Made by a program: the position numbers and the translations under genes. A stretch of DNA of 64,000 nt from Lachancea kluyveri NRRL Y-12651 (taxonomy: Eukaryota; Ascomycota; Saccharomycetes; Saccharomycetales; Saccharomycetaceae): positions 1,116,001 through 1,180,000 of the forward strand of contig CM000692.1 of assembly GCA_000149225.2 (NCBI GenBank), read 5' to 3'. The notes beneath the pieces are model-generated. The model saw only the letters and a program-made list of their open reading frames with translations. It made no database searches and was not told the DNA's origin. This document shows, one piece after another, positions 1 to 11,300 of the stretch (the stretch's first letter is position 1; the number at the start of each line of letters is the position of its first letter).

Positions 1-2
1 TT

Positions 3-722
3 TCCATCAGTGATATTGCACAGGGTAAATCTCAATCTGCGGCTGCAGTAGATGCTGCTGGTGCTGATTCCGACGATGACGAATTAGCTCGTCAAATCAA
101 CGCCGCTGCTTCTACTTTAAAGAATATCGAGGTGAAAGATGATGAATGGACCTTAGACATGTCTGAAGAAGCTATCAGGGCACGTGCTAAAGAGCTACAA
201 GGTGGCACCGGTGCTGTCGATCCCGAATTATCTGCATTAGAGGAGTTTGGAGAATGGGTCTTGAAGGAAGCTGGCGAAGACAAAGAGGACCTACCATCGG
301 ACGTTGAACTATACAAGAAGGCTGTTGAAATGGAATTACTACAAGAACCAAAACTGGCCTGTGTTTTGGCCCAGGTTTTGTTCGATGAAGATATCGTCGA
401 CGAGATTTCAGAACATGCTGCCTTTTTTAACAAGCTATTCACCACTCCAGACCACGAGAAAAACTTCTTGGGTGGTATTGAAAGATTCTTAGGTCTAGAA
501 CACAAAGAACTTATTCCACTGCTACCAAAGATTTTGGTTCAAGTGTACAACAACGACATTGTCTCTGAGGAGGTTATCATCAAATTTGGTACCAAATGTT
601 CTAAGAGATTTGTTCCAAAAGATATCTCCAAAAAGGTGCGTAGAGCAGCCAAACCATTTATTACTTGGCTTGAAACTGCTGATAGTGATGATGAAGAAGG
701 CTCTGAAGAGGATGACGAATAA
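3..722 (+). CDS. TIF5: Translation initiation factor eIF5, C-terminal part (gene cut by window edge)
   Basis: This is the 3' end of the gene for eIF5, the GTPase-activating protein of the eIF2 ternary complex in the 43S preinitiation complex. The frame is open from base 3 to the TAA at 720-722, giving 239 residues, so the N-terminal GAP domain lies outside the window. What remains is an acidic linker, then the helical W2/MIF4G-like domain with the family phrase WTLDMSEEA, and an acidic tail ending in EEDDE. By established knowledge this domain binds eIF2-beta, eIF3 and eIF1. In S. cerevisiae TIF5 (YPR041W) is on chromosome XVI, whereas here the next gene is the chromosome X gene BIR1. That mixture supports an unduplicated ancestral order. 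Confidence 0.93.
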   Translation, partial: SISDIAQGKSQSAAAVDAAGADSDDDELARQINAAASTLKNIEVKDDEWTLDMSEEAIRARAKELQGGTGAVDPELSALEEFGEWVLKEAGEDKEDLPSDVELYKKAVEMELLQEPKLACVLAQVLFDEDIVDEISEHAAFFNKLFTTPDHEKNFLGGIERFLGLEHKELIPLLPKILVQVYNNDIVSEEVIIKFGTKCSKRFVPKDISKKVRRAAKPFITWLETADSDDEEGSEEDDE

Positions 723-1018
723 ATTTCATAATGTTTACACTTATTTTTTTGTATATTGTTTTAGTATAGTATTATTCATGCAAGTGTTAAATCATTGGCC
801 GGAATTATTTCTCTGTTTCTTTTTTCCCTTTTTGCTTATCGTATTAATTCTCTATTTCCATTTAACGATCTGTTTATTCGTGTTTGTTTGTTTATTTGTT
901 TTTACTTTACGTATCACTGAAAGTTTAACATTTGCGTTGTAACACGCGAATCTCAGATCCGAGCAGCAACACCAAACAACAGACAAGAAAAGGTCCTGAG
1001 AACAATCGCAAAAAAGGG

Positions 1019-4000
1019 ATGAACAAAAACCATGTTGATATCTCAGATGAATCTTCTATGTATAGGCTAGAAGGACGACTTAAAAGCTTTTCCGAAACGG
1101 TATTGGTTGAAGGTAAAAGATGCCGATGGCCTTACAAGGTGATTCCATCTCAAGGTATGAGTGATTTAGGATACTTCTATTATCCCATCAAAGACAACAC
1201 TGAGCCCAACCTACACAAAGATGGCATATGCTGCATATACTGTCATGAAACCACCCAAAATTTTAGAGATTGCCGAACAAGTCAGTTAAACACTACATTT
1301 ATCAAGATTCTACAAAAACATCTAGATATCACTAAGGGAAAAAAATTTTGCCTTCTTTCACACATGAGGTTGCATATATTGAATTCAATAAACCAAGAAA
1401 AGCCTCTCGATTGGTCACAAGACGAATACTTTTGTAATCCTCAAAACCAGGATATCATAAATTTTCGCGAATGGACCTTTAAAAACAATTGGAAAAACAC
1501 AGGATTGATGAATTTGACTACATCGAAGATGGCTGAAGCTGGTTTGCTGCGATACGACTGTTTTCCTCTGTTCCCAAGTAAGGATCTGAACGTAGAAGAA
1601 GGAGGTGAATACCAAGATGCTACTTATTGCATATACTGTAACAAAATTATTGGTTCGTGGCAACTCCATGACGATCCAATGTGGGAGCATTACAAGTGCT
1701 GTAACGGTGGGGACTGCTATTTTTTCCAAACTCTGCAAAGTCAAGATATTATACACAGATTACAAACCAGATTTAGTGAATGGAAAGCGGAGAATGATAC
1801 TGAACTCGCGAATGCAGCAGACTATTCTGAAATGTTGTCCGTTCATCTGAGCAGAATGGAAGAAAGCCTAACAAGAAATGGAGGGGCCAGAAAGACCTCA
1901 TCAAGGCAAAGAAAATCACTGATATTTTCTGAAAGTGAAATCTCAAACATATCAAACTTAGGGAACTCTACTTCAATAGAGAATATTCCATCTACAGAGA
2001 AGAGGAAGCCTGGGAGACCAAGAAAAACAATGAAAATCAATTCAAGCTCCAGCCATATCCCTGAAGCCAATAAAAAATCCAAACGTGGAAGGCCTAAAAA
2101 GGGTTCAGCGGAGTCTCAATCCACAAACTCCCACTCCGATACAGTTGTCATTGATAGCGATGCAGTGCCGCAACTTTCCAATCCACCAATAGTTCTAGAA
2201 GAAACGAAAAAAGAAAAAGAAGAAGAAAGAGGAATACAGGGAGAGCCAATTAATGTGGTCGAAAACAGTAAAAAAATAAACTCACTATCTACTGCGGCTC
2301 GCACCACTGGAGATGAAGCCCAAGCCAACGAGTTTGAAGTTTTACAGAAAACGAAAAGAGGAAAGCCAAAGAAGTATTTACTATCATTTGAGTCGAAAGC
2401 TGACGGATACGACACAGATTTTGCACTATCAAATTCCACATCTACTTTAGAAAATGAAGATGAGAGAGCGTTTAAAAATGGATTTCTAAAGCCGATAGAG
2501 CCGCCTAGAGAAGATGGTTTATACAAAGCTAATGTTAATTCAGAAACAACTGCCAAAGGCCAACATGAAATGCCAAAGAAACATAGTACGAACGATCGCA
2601 CTACAATACAGCGATCAGCAGCTGGTGCTATGGAGATGAGCATGAGCGAAATCTCAGAGAAAGAGCATACGAGCGGCTTTACCACCGGAGAAATACAGTC
2701 CACTAAACCCGCAGAGATAAAGAATTTTGATATTTTAGTAGAAAACTCACAAGATAGTTATATCAATGACCATTACAATGTTCCTTCAACTGTTCCAGAA
2801 AAAAGGAGGCGAGGAAGGCCAAGGAAGCGCTTCACAAAACTGGGCGAGGACACAGTCTCTATACCTCAGCTTTCAATAAGGAAAAGAGGTAGACCCAGAA
2901 AAAATGACTCTACTACAGACTCAGACCCCATGTTTAAGCCACTAGCTGCTGAACCAGAGGATCTTAAAAATAAACAGGCCATACAAAATGGTACCGAAGA
3001 AGAACATCATCCTGTAGATACCAAGGCTTATTATTCGCCAAAAAAAAAGAGAAGATTAAAGAAAGCATCGACGCAACCATTGCTTGAAGCTGACGATGAA
3101 TCAAAGCAAACCACTGAGAACGATGAAACGGGATCAAATAAAAGTATTGTATTAAACTTCAAGAACAATACTCTTGGGACGAGTAAAAGTGAGAAGAAAA
3201 ACGCCATTCTGGATGATAGTTTTGATGCTTTCAGCTTTAGCAACAATGGAAATAGCGATTTTATTATTCCAGAGAATGCGTTTTTATCTCCTTCGAAGTC
3301 CCACAATGATTCAGCTGGATCGGAAGCTGGTGGATTGGTCAATAAAATAGTATTGCCAAGCGTTTCTGAGAACGTACACGAAACTGAAAACGTTAGTAAT
3401 TCTGGAGATATAATGCAATCCATTAAGAATACATCCTTGAACTCGGTAGGTCCAAGGAATCTAGACACCATTGATATGGATATAGATATTAGCGAGGACA
3501 GCGATATTGATTCCATATGTTCGACACCGGTCCAGAGTCCTGGTAAGCATATTGAAAAAGCACCAGAGGTCGAATCTGTTGAACACTTCTCCAAATCCTC
3601 AGAAGGTCGGTATGCCATTCAACAGGTAGTTGAAAATGAGAAATTCCATAACAATACTTTTATGGTAGATGATCTAAACGATGAATCCAGTGTTGAAAGT
3701 AGCTTAGAATTGCCAGGGTCCCCGGTTAGAAAGAACGTCTCTGAACCTCAGAACCAAAAACAAACTGAGGCTGTACCCTTAAGTAATGCTCTTAGCTTGA
3801 GTGAGGAGGACTTACAGGATCATGGTACTCCAGAAACAACAATCAGTAAACAAAGTTCAAGGCTATCTCAAGAAGGAGTGTTTCTTGGCCCTCTCACTGA
3901 CCATTCTGATATCCAAAGTCAGCCTGAAGGGCGGACCAGAAAAGCCGAGCCTCTTACAAATGGTCAGTTCAATCAAATTAAAACTAAATCGGATAGAAAT

Positions 4001-4453
4001 ACCGGCATTGTGTCTTCCACGGTGAAAAACATCATCGATGCAGATGAAAAATCTAGTAAGCCTCTAACCTCAGTAACGAACAAGAAGCTCACCGAAACAT
4101 GGTCAATTTTGCCAAAAGGAACGTTTGCCAGAATGGACGAAAATAAAAAGATAGTGAGAGACTATCTGCATGAACTGTTACAATACATTAACAATAATAA
4201 CGCTACTCTGAAAAGTGATAAGGACGGTGACCTAAATTTCTTTATTCAACAGATGCCAGGAGTAGAGTTGGATATGACCTTCCATGAGTGGATTGATAAA
4301 AAGAAAAATTTATTGAAAAAGGAATTTAGCCAGGAAGTCCAGCAAAAGTTAGAGATTTTACAAGCCCAGTTTGAAGAAGCTAAGAGGAAGGTTGAAGAAA
4401 TTAATGACGACGAAGTGCTTTTAGAAATAGGAAAAACTCATGGAATTTTGTGA
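1019..4453 (+). CDS. BIR1: Survivin-like chromosomal passenger protein Bir1, with AT-hooks
   Basis: Bir1 is the survivin subunit of the Aurora B (Ipl1-Sli15) complex and acts at centromeres and the spindle. The ATG at 1019 starts a protein of 1144 residues; the open frame extends further upstream only through non-ATG codons. Two BIR zinc modules lie in the first ~230 residues, with the pairs CCIYCH and CIYCN. A long Ser/Glu/Lys-rich disordered middle follows. The C-terminal helical region (LHELLQYINNNNATL, ending GKTHGIL) matches the Sli15-binding end of S. cerevisiae Bir1 as I recall it. Unusual: four canonical AT-hooks (cores PGRPRK, RGRPKK, RGRPRK, RGRPRK) and a degenerate fifth (RGKPKK) lie between about 2000 and 2910. 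I do not recall these in S. cerevisiae Bir1. It is convergent with GRR1. Confidence 0.95.
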   Translation: MNKNHVDISDESSMYRLEGRLKSFSETVLVEGKRCRWPYKVIPSQGMSDLGYFYYPIKDNTEPNLHKDGICCIYCHETTQNFRDCRTSQLNTTFIKILQKHLDITKGKKFCLLSHMRLHILNSINQEKPLDWSQDEYFCNPQNQDIINFREWTFKNNWKNTGLMNLTTSKMAEAGLLRYDCFPLFPSKDLNVEEGGEYQDATYCIYCNKIIGSWQLHDDPMWEHYKCCNGGDCYFFQTLQSQDIIHRLQTRFSEWKAENDTELANAADYSEMLSVHLSRMEESLTRNGGARKTSSRQRKSLIFSESEISNISNLGNSTSIENIPSTEKRKPGRPRKTMKINSSSSHIPEANKKSKRGRPKKGSAESQSTNSHSDTVVIDSDAVPQLSNPPIVLEETKKEKEEERGIQGEPINVVENSKKINSLSTAARTTGDEAQANEFEVLQKTKRGKPKKYLLSFESKADGYDTDFALSNSTSTLENEDERAFKNGFLKPIEPPREDGLYKANVNSETTAKGQHEMPKKHSTNDRTTIQRSAAGAMEMSMSEISEKEHTSGFTTGEIQSTKPAEIKNFDILVENSQDSYINDHYNVPSTVPEKRRRGRPRKRFTKLGEDTVSIPQLSIRKRGRPRKNDSTTDSDPMFKPLAAEPEDLKNKQAIQNGTEEEHHPVDTKAYYSPKKKRRLKKASTQPLLEADDESKQTTENDETGSNKSIVLNFKNNTLGTSKSEKKNAILDDSFDAFSFSNNGNSDFIIPENAFLSPSKSHNDSAGSEAGGLVNKIVLPSVSENVHETENVSNSGDIMQSIKNTSLNSVGPRNLDTIDMDIDISEDSDIDSICSTPVQSPGKHIEKAPEVESVEHFSKSSEGRYAIQQVVENEKFHNNTFMVDDLNDESSVESSLELPGSPVRKNVSEPQNQKQTEAVPLSNALSLSEEDLQDHGTPETTISKQSSRLSQEGVFLGPLTDHSDIQSQPEGRTRKAEPLTNGQFNQIKTKSDRNTGIVSSTVKNIIDADEKSSKPLTSVTNKKLTETWSILPKGTFARMDENKKIVRDYLHELLQYINNNNATLKSDKDGDLNFFIQQMPGVELDMTFHEWIDKKKNLLKKEFSQEVQQKLEILQAQFEEAKRKVEEINDDEVLLEIGKTHGIL

Positions 4454-4567
4454 TACATAATCACGTAGAGAAATATAGACTACCTAGTTCGAAAGCTATA
4501 AAATAAACGTTTGAAAACCTGTTTCAAACTTAGCGAATGTTTTTCAAGTTCTTTTCATGCGCTTAAA

Positions 4568-7500
4568 CTAGGCATCCTCGAGAACCTCATCATCGTCTGT
4601 CGGTGTCGTAGAACGTTCATCATTCGTGATGGAAGGAAATGGTTGTATTGGTTGTACACCATTTTGGGGTATCATAGTACCACGAAGTCCAAGTTGTATT
4701 ATACGCATCTCGTTGCGTATTTCAAACCTTTGCCAAAAGCCATCTCCACCCTCTACTTCGGGATCACGTGTAGCCAAGTCGTTTACAGAAGTCAGATGGT
4801 CTCCTTCCCTGTTTTCCGCTTCCCAAGTTGCCCTTTGACGTGCAATAACCATTTCTCTCTGCCTTGTTAGCGCTGCAATGCTATCTTTCAAATACAACCT
4901 CAATACCACAGTAGCCAATTTGTACTTTTCTAACAGTTGGTCAAATTTTTCAAGCCAGATCAATCTCCATATAGTCAAGCCTTTAACATCTCTTTCAACA
5001 CCAACGTCATAGACTCTACTTTGGATTTGAGATATACAGCGGTTCAAATCCACCATCTGAAAATATATGTGTGCCATCTCGTTCAGTAGCGAGCCAGCGA
5101 ATTGAAATTGAACCCTCGACAAACTTGCAACATTAACTTCGAAGTCAGAAACTCGCTCTTGTAAATCATGAAATTTTCTTACCATTTGAGCTAGTTCGCC
5201 ATTCAAGTCATCAGATGCTTCAGGTGCGACGATACCATCCACACCCCCAAACTCTTCAGAGTTTGGATCTTCACAAAAATCTTCATCAATCGATGGTAAT
5301 AATCTATCAACATCTTGCTCAGTTAAGGTTGCATCCTGTGGGGTGCGGCCTAAAGAGTTGAAAACGTCATCCAATCTTTCAAAGTTAATATTCTGGAAGG
5401 CAAAATCATTGTTATTGAGACCGTTCAAAGGACTGATACCCGTAGCGGCCAATATAGCAGCCGATTCTTGATTTAGTTCATTGGTAACTCTTTGAATACC
5501 AGCTTCCAACTCTTCTCCATCAAGCAATAGGTTCTTAGAAACAATAAATTTGGTTAAGATTTCGTGAACATTTGCACGTGGACCACTGGTAGGTACAGTT
5601 AAACTCATCAAATAATGACGCAGTTTGTGAACTCCCTTTCCAGAAAAGACACAGAAGATCTGACGTTGGTTTTCACTGAAATCAGATGGTGCGGGTCTGC
5701 AGAAAGCAGTGATATCTGGTCTCAAAAAAGAAGGCACTGCAGTTAGTGAGAGGTGAGATAATTTGGGACATGCCATCAATAGCTCATATATAGGGTATAT
5801 TGTCAAGTTTGAGCAATAAGATAAATGGACCCTTTCCAATGTATCATTTCTGCCACGTAGGGAAATCATGTTTAATAAGCCTTCATCTGTCATTTGAGAA
5901 CATTTGACTAGTCCTATTCTTTTCAATTTCGTTAAGTCAGCCAATTCATACAACGTGCGATTCGTTAAATTGGTGCAACATGCGAAGTCCACGTACTGGA
6001 TTCGAGGACATGACCGGACTAATACTTTTATACCGTTGTCAGTTAAGTTGAAGCAGTGGCCAAAATGCACTGTTTGTAAATTCTTGCCTAGTTTTGCCAA
6101 GTATGTCAAAGAGTTGTCTGTAATCCTGCTGCACTTACCCAGAAACACATTCCTTAACTTAGGAGCCAAAGAGGTCAACCTTTCAATAGTTCTATCAGTA
6201 ATATTTTCACAGCCACATAAATCAATTAACCTTAAGTTTGGTAAATGATCAATCTTTTGGGATAAGTCCATCAAGAAACGGTCTGTGACGTTAGTATTGT
6301 GAGTAACTCTAAATTCCCTCAACTGTGTCAGTTGGCAAAACAACTTTACTAAACTAGAATCATGGACGTTAGGGGAAAGTGTAATATCAACTTCAACCAA
6401 CAATGAACACATATCGGCTAAGAGACACACCAATTCATCGTTCATGTTAGGATTGGAAGTAATTTTAACTCTTTTCAGTAAAGGTGCGTGCGTGATGAAA
6501 GTTTGCAATGCATTGAACGAGGCCTCTCTCGCCTGTGGGACATAAAAGCCTTGAACACGAGGACATTGAAATGCCAAGGTATTAAAGACGCTGTCAGACA
6601 CTTCTTTAATGCCGGTGATGTCGACACTTTGTAAATACTTACATCCCTGTAGCACCGCGGAAATAGAGGAACTAGTCACGTGCTTGCAGAAAACTAGAGT
6701 CAACCGTTCCAAATTAGGACAGCCGACAAAATGCACTAGTTGATCGTCAGTCATGTAGTCACCAACGAAAGAAAAATTCAACCTTTTAATCATAGTTCTG
6801 TAGTCAAAGACCGTTTGCTCTTTTGTTCTTCTCATAGTCTCCATAAATAAGTCCAACTGGGATTTCTTATTGATATGAGGCCTGTAGTACAAAATCTTAA
6901 CAATTATCTCAGCCCATGATTTACAAACCGTTAAAAAACCAACCACATCTGACTTATGACTAAGCCTCTCTAGCACTAAACTCAAAATTTCGGAAGGTAG
7001 CTGGTTTAAAGGAAATAATTTCCTTGTTTCATTACGTTGTTGAGGTGGCACTTTCAATAAAGTATATGAATTCTTTAGTTCGGTATCAACTACTGCACTT
7101 TTATCGGCCAAAGCTAACTTAATGCCGGAACTTTTATGTGGATTCAATTCGTTGAAAAGTGACTTGAATGCAGCCAAAGGATTCTCTGGATGCTCTCCCT
7201 TTGCCTTTGCGGTATAATATTCCTGTACTGCAATTTTGAATTCAGTCATAGTAGCTCGAAAGTAGGTCCTAATTCTCTGCAGTTGTAAAGTCTCCATTTC
7301 AATAGCTCGAAGTCTTATTCTCTGCAGTCGGCTTATGCTAGAAACAAAGTCAGAATCGGGTTGACTAGATCTATCCCTAGATTCTTGTTGCAATTTTTGC
7401 AATACTCCATTGTCCGATTCAAATGAATGTAGTAGCACATCTCGCCTGCTTTCCATGACCTTGACACTTTCAGTAAATTTTCGATGAGCCTTTCGTTGGA

Positions 7501-7918
7501 ATTCCTCAAACATTTTTGCATCTGAACTCTGTATATGGTCTTGTTCTCCATCCAACATATCAATATCTTGTGTTTGCTGTTGGTGTTCTTGTTCTGTTTC
7601 TCTGCCGTTACGTCTCGCGGTCGCCACAGCTGCCACAAGATCTTCGGCATCAGCTAAAGGTAAGTCGTGTCTGACCATATATCTTTGTAACTCATGGTCA
7701 TTGTCGATAGGGGGTGGTGACCACCCCCTCTCCGCAGTAAATTGGAACACATCGCGAAGTGCTTGCTCATTCTCCGATATTCTGCTAATACGTTGTCGAT
7801 GCTCTTGAGCAACTCTCTCCCTCTCCTGTGGATTCATATTTTCTCTGGGAGGAATAGGATTCGTAAACCAACTGGCAGGTAACCCTCCTGACATTCTATT
7901 CGAGTGTTGGTTGCTCAT
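4568..7918 (-). CDS. GRR1: F-box/LRR protein Grr1, substrate receptor of SCF ubiquitin ligase
   Basis: Grr1 recruits phosphorylated substrates such as G1 cyclins and the glucose-signalling regulators Mth1/Std1 to the SCF complex through Skp1. The protein has 1116 residues, close to the 1151 of S. cerevisiae. The F-box is at about 303-348 (LNQLPSEILSLVLERLSHKS). A long run of cysteine-containing leucine-rich repeats spans roughly 380-720, with repeated units such as LRLIDLCGCENITD and IQYVDFACCTNLTN. A helical Gln-rich N-terminal region and an acidic C-terminal tail flank them. The ATG at 7918 opens with MSNQHSNRMSGG. The gene lies between BIR1 and the JSN1/PUF2 relative, as in YJR089W-YJR091C. 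Confidence 0.96.
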   Translation of the reverse strand: MSNQHSNRMSGGLPASWFTNPIPPRENMNPQERERVAQEHRQRISRISENEQALRDVFQFTAERGWSPPPIDNDHELQRYMVRHDLPLADAEDLVAAVATARRNGRETEQEHQQQTQDIDMLDGEQDHIQSSDAKMFEEFQRKAHRKFTESVKVMESRRDVLLHSFESDNGVLQKLQQESRDRSSQPDSDFVSSISRLQRIRLRAIEMETLQLQRIRTYFRATMTEFKIAVQEYYTAKAKGEHPENPLAAFKSLFNELNPHKSSGIKLALADKSAVVDTELKNSYTLLKVPPQQRNETRKLFPLNQLPSEILSLVLERLSHKSDVVGFLTVCKSWAEIIVKILYYRPHINKKSQLDLFMETMRRTKEQTVFDYRTMIKRLNFSFVGDYMTDDQLVHFVGCPNLERLTLVFCKHVTSSSISAVLQGCKYLQSVDITGIKEVSDSVFNTLAFQCPRVQGFYVPQAREASFNALQTFITHAPLLKRVKITSNPNMNDELVCLLADMCSLLVEVDITLSPNVHDSSLVKLFCQLTQLREFRVTHNTNVTDRFLMDLSQKIDHLPNLRLIDLCGCENITDRTIERLTSLAPKLRNVFLGKCSRITDNSLTYLAKLGKNLQTVHFGHCFNLTDNGIKVLVRSCPRIQYVDFACCTNLTNRTLYELADLTKLKRIGLVKCSQMTDEGLLNMISLRGRNDTLERVHLSYCSNLTIYPIYELLMACPKLSHLSLTAVPSFLRPDITAFCRPAPSDFSENQRQIFCVFSGKGVHKLRHYLMSLTVPTSGPRANVHEILTKFIVSKNLLLDGEELEAGIQRVTNELNQESAAILAATGISPLNGLNNNDFAFQNINFERLDDVFNSLGRTPQDATLTEQDVDRLLPSIDEDFCEDPNSEEFGGVDGIVAPEASDDLNGELAQMVRKFHDLQERVSDFEVNVASLSRVQFQFAGSLLNEMAHIYFQMVDLNRCISQIQSRVYDVGVERDVKGLTIWRLIWLEKFDQLLEKYKLATVVLRLYLKDSIAALTRQREMVIARQRATWEAENREGDHLTSVNDLATRDPEVEGGDGFWQRFEIRNEMRIIQLGLRGTMIPQNGVQPIQPFPSITNDERSTTPTDDDEVLEDA

Positions 7919-8332
7919 CTAATATGCTGGCGGAAAAACTGGGTATATTTTTCCGTTTGTGTTTTTTTTTTTTGGAGTTATCCTGACAATAAAAACCAAT
8001 TCCTCCTTTAAATAAATAGCACTACAAGGATAGCACGTTATAATGCGAACTTTTTGTAATGATAACCTGTATTCAATTGACGGGTGGCGTTCTGATTCGC
8101 TCTCGGGAAACAATCCCCTTCCTGAACTTTTTTGTGACCACCATTTGTCACGCAGAACGAGGACCAGGGAATAAAGAATGCATTAAACCGTTAACAAAAA
8201 AAAACTTAAATTACTGGAAATAATGTATATAATAATATGTATTTTTCTTTCATTACTCATTATCATTAATATTTTGCCTATTCTTATGTTTCTATCGTAT
8301 GCATATATGCTTGTTCAACTCTTCCTATGTGG
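7919..8332. other. GRR1 upstream region and 3' end of the JSN1/PUF2 relative
   Basis: These 414 bases hold the GRR1 promoter (minus strand) and the 3' flank of the PUF gene, also minus. AT-rich runs are present, including a T tract near 7965. I see no RNA gene or coding frame worth calling. Confidence 0.6.
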
Positions 8333-11300
8333 TTAGTAGCCAAATCCATAGGCTCCACCAGTACTGTTGTTTGTAGCATTTAGTTGGTTGCTATTCATAC
8401 TCAACTGTGGTAAAGATATTTGAGTACCATTGCTTAAGGTTAACATGTCAAACTGAGAAGACAAGTCATCGGTTTGGACAGCATATCCACCATTACTACT
8501 TCCCATAGGAAACATCCCCGGATAGTTGTAATAGCCGCCAGGGACATTTAATTGTTGTTGCTGCTGTTGAGATGAAGCAGGTACAGAAACGGGTATTTGG
8601 GCTGTTGGCTGCTGAGCGCCATTGGATAGTGCCCTTGGTCTAGAGCCGTTGCTGCGAGCACTACTCACAGAAACAGTCCTCATGTGACCAGAAGAGTCGG
8701 TAGCGAAAACATGAGAAATGCTTGGCCGATGTTTGATATTTGTACTGGCAACGGCTAATGCTGCCCCACCCAAGCCAACTTCTTCCATCAAACGACGGTG
8801 TTGCTGAGCAGGGCTTGCTTCCAGTAAGACTTTGCGTACTTGTTGAACTGCATGCATTCTAACATCGCCTTCCAAAAGAGGCATTGATAAAACCTTGTAA
8901 ATAAAAGTGGGCCCATAATTAGTATCGTTCAGGATTTGGTATAAAGTCTGTGGTGTTTCAAGAGAGTCTTTTTCGCCAAAGATGCTATCTAAAATAACTT
9001 TCTTAGCGTTGTCGTCACCTCTATAGTTCAAAACCTTCAAAACAGTCAAGGAGGCTAGTCTATGGCAGCATAAGTCAACAATGTGAGAAACCAATTTGGG
9101 GGCTAAGATGGAATGTCTATGAGGCAGTGTACATGTATCCAAGAACCATGTCACTAACAATGCACCATTGGTGTTAGTGGCTAGATATTCTGCGTATAGA
9201 ACAATCATAGCACTTAGTACCAACAACTGCTCCTCCGTGATAATATCATGCGATTCCAGACATGCCCTAACCGCACGAGCACCGTACCTATTTTGGGCAA
9301 TAATCCAGAAATTGGAAACGATACTCTCAAAGATAAAATTATTCCAAGGGGGTCCAAATTTCAAGACACACTGGATGACATAATTACCAAACTGGTCATT
9401 AAACAGTGGCGTACAGTACCTCTCAACGCCTTGAGCGACTAGTACTTTTTGCCTGGGTGTGTCAGACATCGTAATCATCTTTTGACATGCCCATGTACCA
9501 TTTTTATGAACACCCATCGAGGTCAAGTATCTGTTAGTTTGTCTCAGCATCGTGTCTTTTACTATCGTAGAGGAGTGTTCAAACAATTTCTGAACTATGG
9601 TGTTCCCCAGGTAATCGGAACTTAGTTCTGGTAGTTCATCTAGCATAGCAACTGCTAACTGTTCAATTTCCAGATCAGACATCGAGTTGGCATCAATCAT
9701 TTTACGTAATTCACGCAACTTAGGAGCGTCAAATTCTCTTGTTGCCAAGGGATCCGGTAACGGGCCAAATTCTGATGTATCATTGGTTCCTTCGTAATTT
9801 AATGCGTTAGATACAATATGATTTATTTGTGCAGGATTGTATGCTGTCTTGAAAGATGAGATGATATCCTTTAACGTCAGAGTGTTATCTGCGACACTTG
9901 GTGGCGGCAACGGAAATGGACAATGCTCTTTCTCAGGTAGATGGGTCGTAGAGTGGTTGTTATTGCCGTTGTTATTGCCGTTGTTGTTACCGCTAGTACT
10001 GGTAATGGTGTTGTTATTGCTACCAGTGCTATTACCATTCCCGTGGGAAGAAGTAGTGTGTTGATTAAAGACAGGAATAGAGACGTTACCTTGTTGTTGA
10101 AAGGTCACAGCACCATTGTAAAGCTGTTCCTGTAGCAGAGACTGTGGACCACTACCAGAGAGTGCTGGTGCAGATGCTTGAGCTTGAGGTTGCTGATGCA
10201 TTGGTAAAACCTTAGCAAACGAAACAAGGCTTGGTGCACCAACGAGGGATACCTCTTTACCATTTAAGGCCTCTTTGGCGTGCAGAGCTGCATCAACAGA
10301 GTCAAATTCCACCAAAGCCATATTAACTCCCTTCAAAGTTCTTGCAGAAAGGACATTGCCAAATTTCAAACATAATGTTGCCAAACTAGTACTTGTCAGA
10401 TTGATTGTATTTGCTAAGTGGGGTTGTTGTTGTTGCAAAGAGAAAACGTTAGAAATAGAAATGGTATTTGTTGGCAACAAGTTCGAAATTTGGTTAATTG
10501 GAGGAACGGTGGGATCCATGGTAACCCAGTTTATAGACCTGGGGTCTATATCATCTGCAACAGTGGGACCCATCTGTTGCTTTGCAGGAGGACAGTTTAC
10601 CATCTGAGGATGTGCCTCCAAAGGATGAGCGAATGTTGAAGCACGTGAACGATTGCCTGCATTAGTTTCGTATAAGGGAGCATCTGTATAGATACTGGAA
10701 GCATTAGACTGCGAACGTGTTCTTACGCCCCAGATGTTACCAGCAGGAACACTCAAGTTGTTGATATTACCGTTATTATTACTGCCATTATTGATGTCAA
10801 AATAGGTGTTTGTTGAATATTCGTTCAGGGGACTTGGAATAAATTGAGTCGAAGTGGTAACCGTTGCAGCTGTTGAAGGCACAGCAGATTTTTCATTAGG
10901 GCTTGTATTGTTAGACCAAATATTACCCGAAGAAGCATTTCCCTGCGGGATGCTTGACATCGAGGTTATCTGAGAGGAAACCGTGTTGTTCCTCGTCCTA
11001 GATATAGTGTTTGATGTTGTAGATTGCAAGTTTGTAGAATTAAAAGTGAAAGAGTCGTTAGACTGCCTTGGCTGAGTAACAATAAAATTTGCAGAATCAG
11101 GGAGCTGGATTACGTTGTCAATATCATGGGGCGGAGTAATATTACCACTGTTGTTAGAAGAAGATGATCTACTGCTGACAGAGGTCTCGTTACTTGGATG
11201 ACTGCCTTTGCTTCCAGAAGTTTTTCTTGAATGGTGTAGCTTGGCACTAATACTAGGCAGCAAATTACTTAACGTATTCGAAAACTTACCAGCCCTGGTT

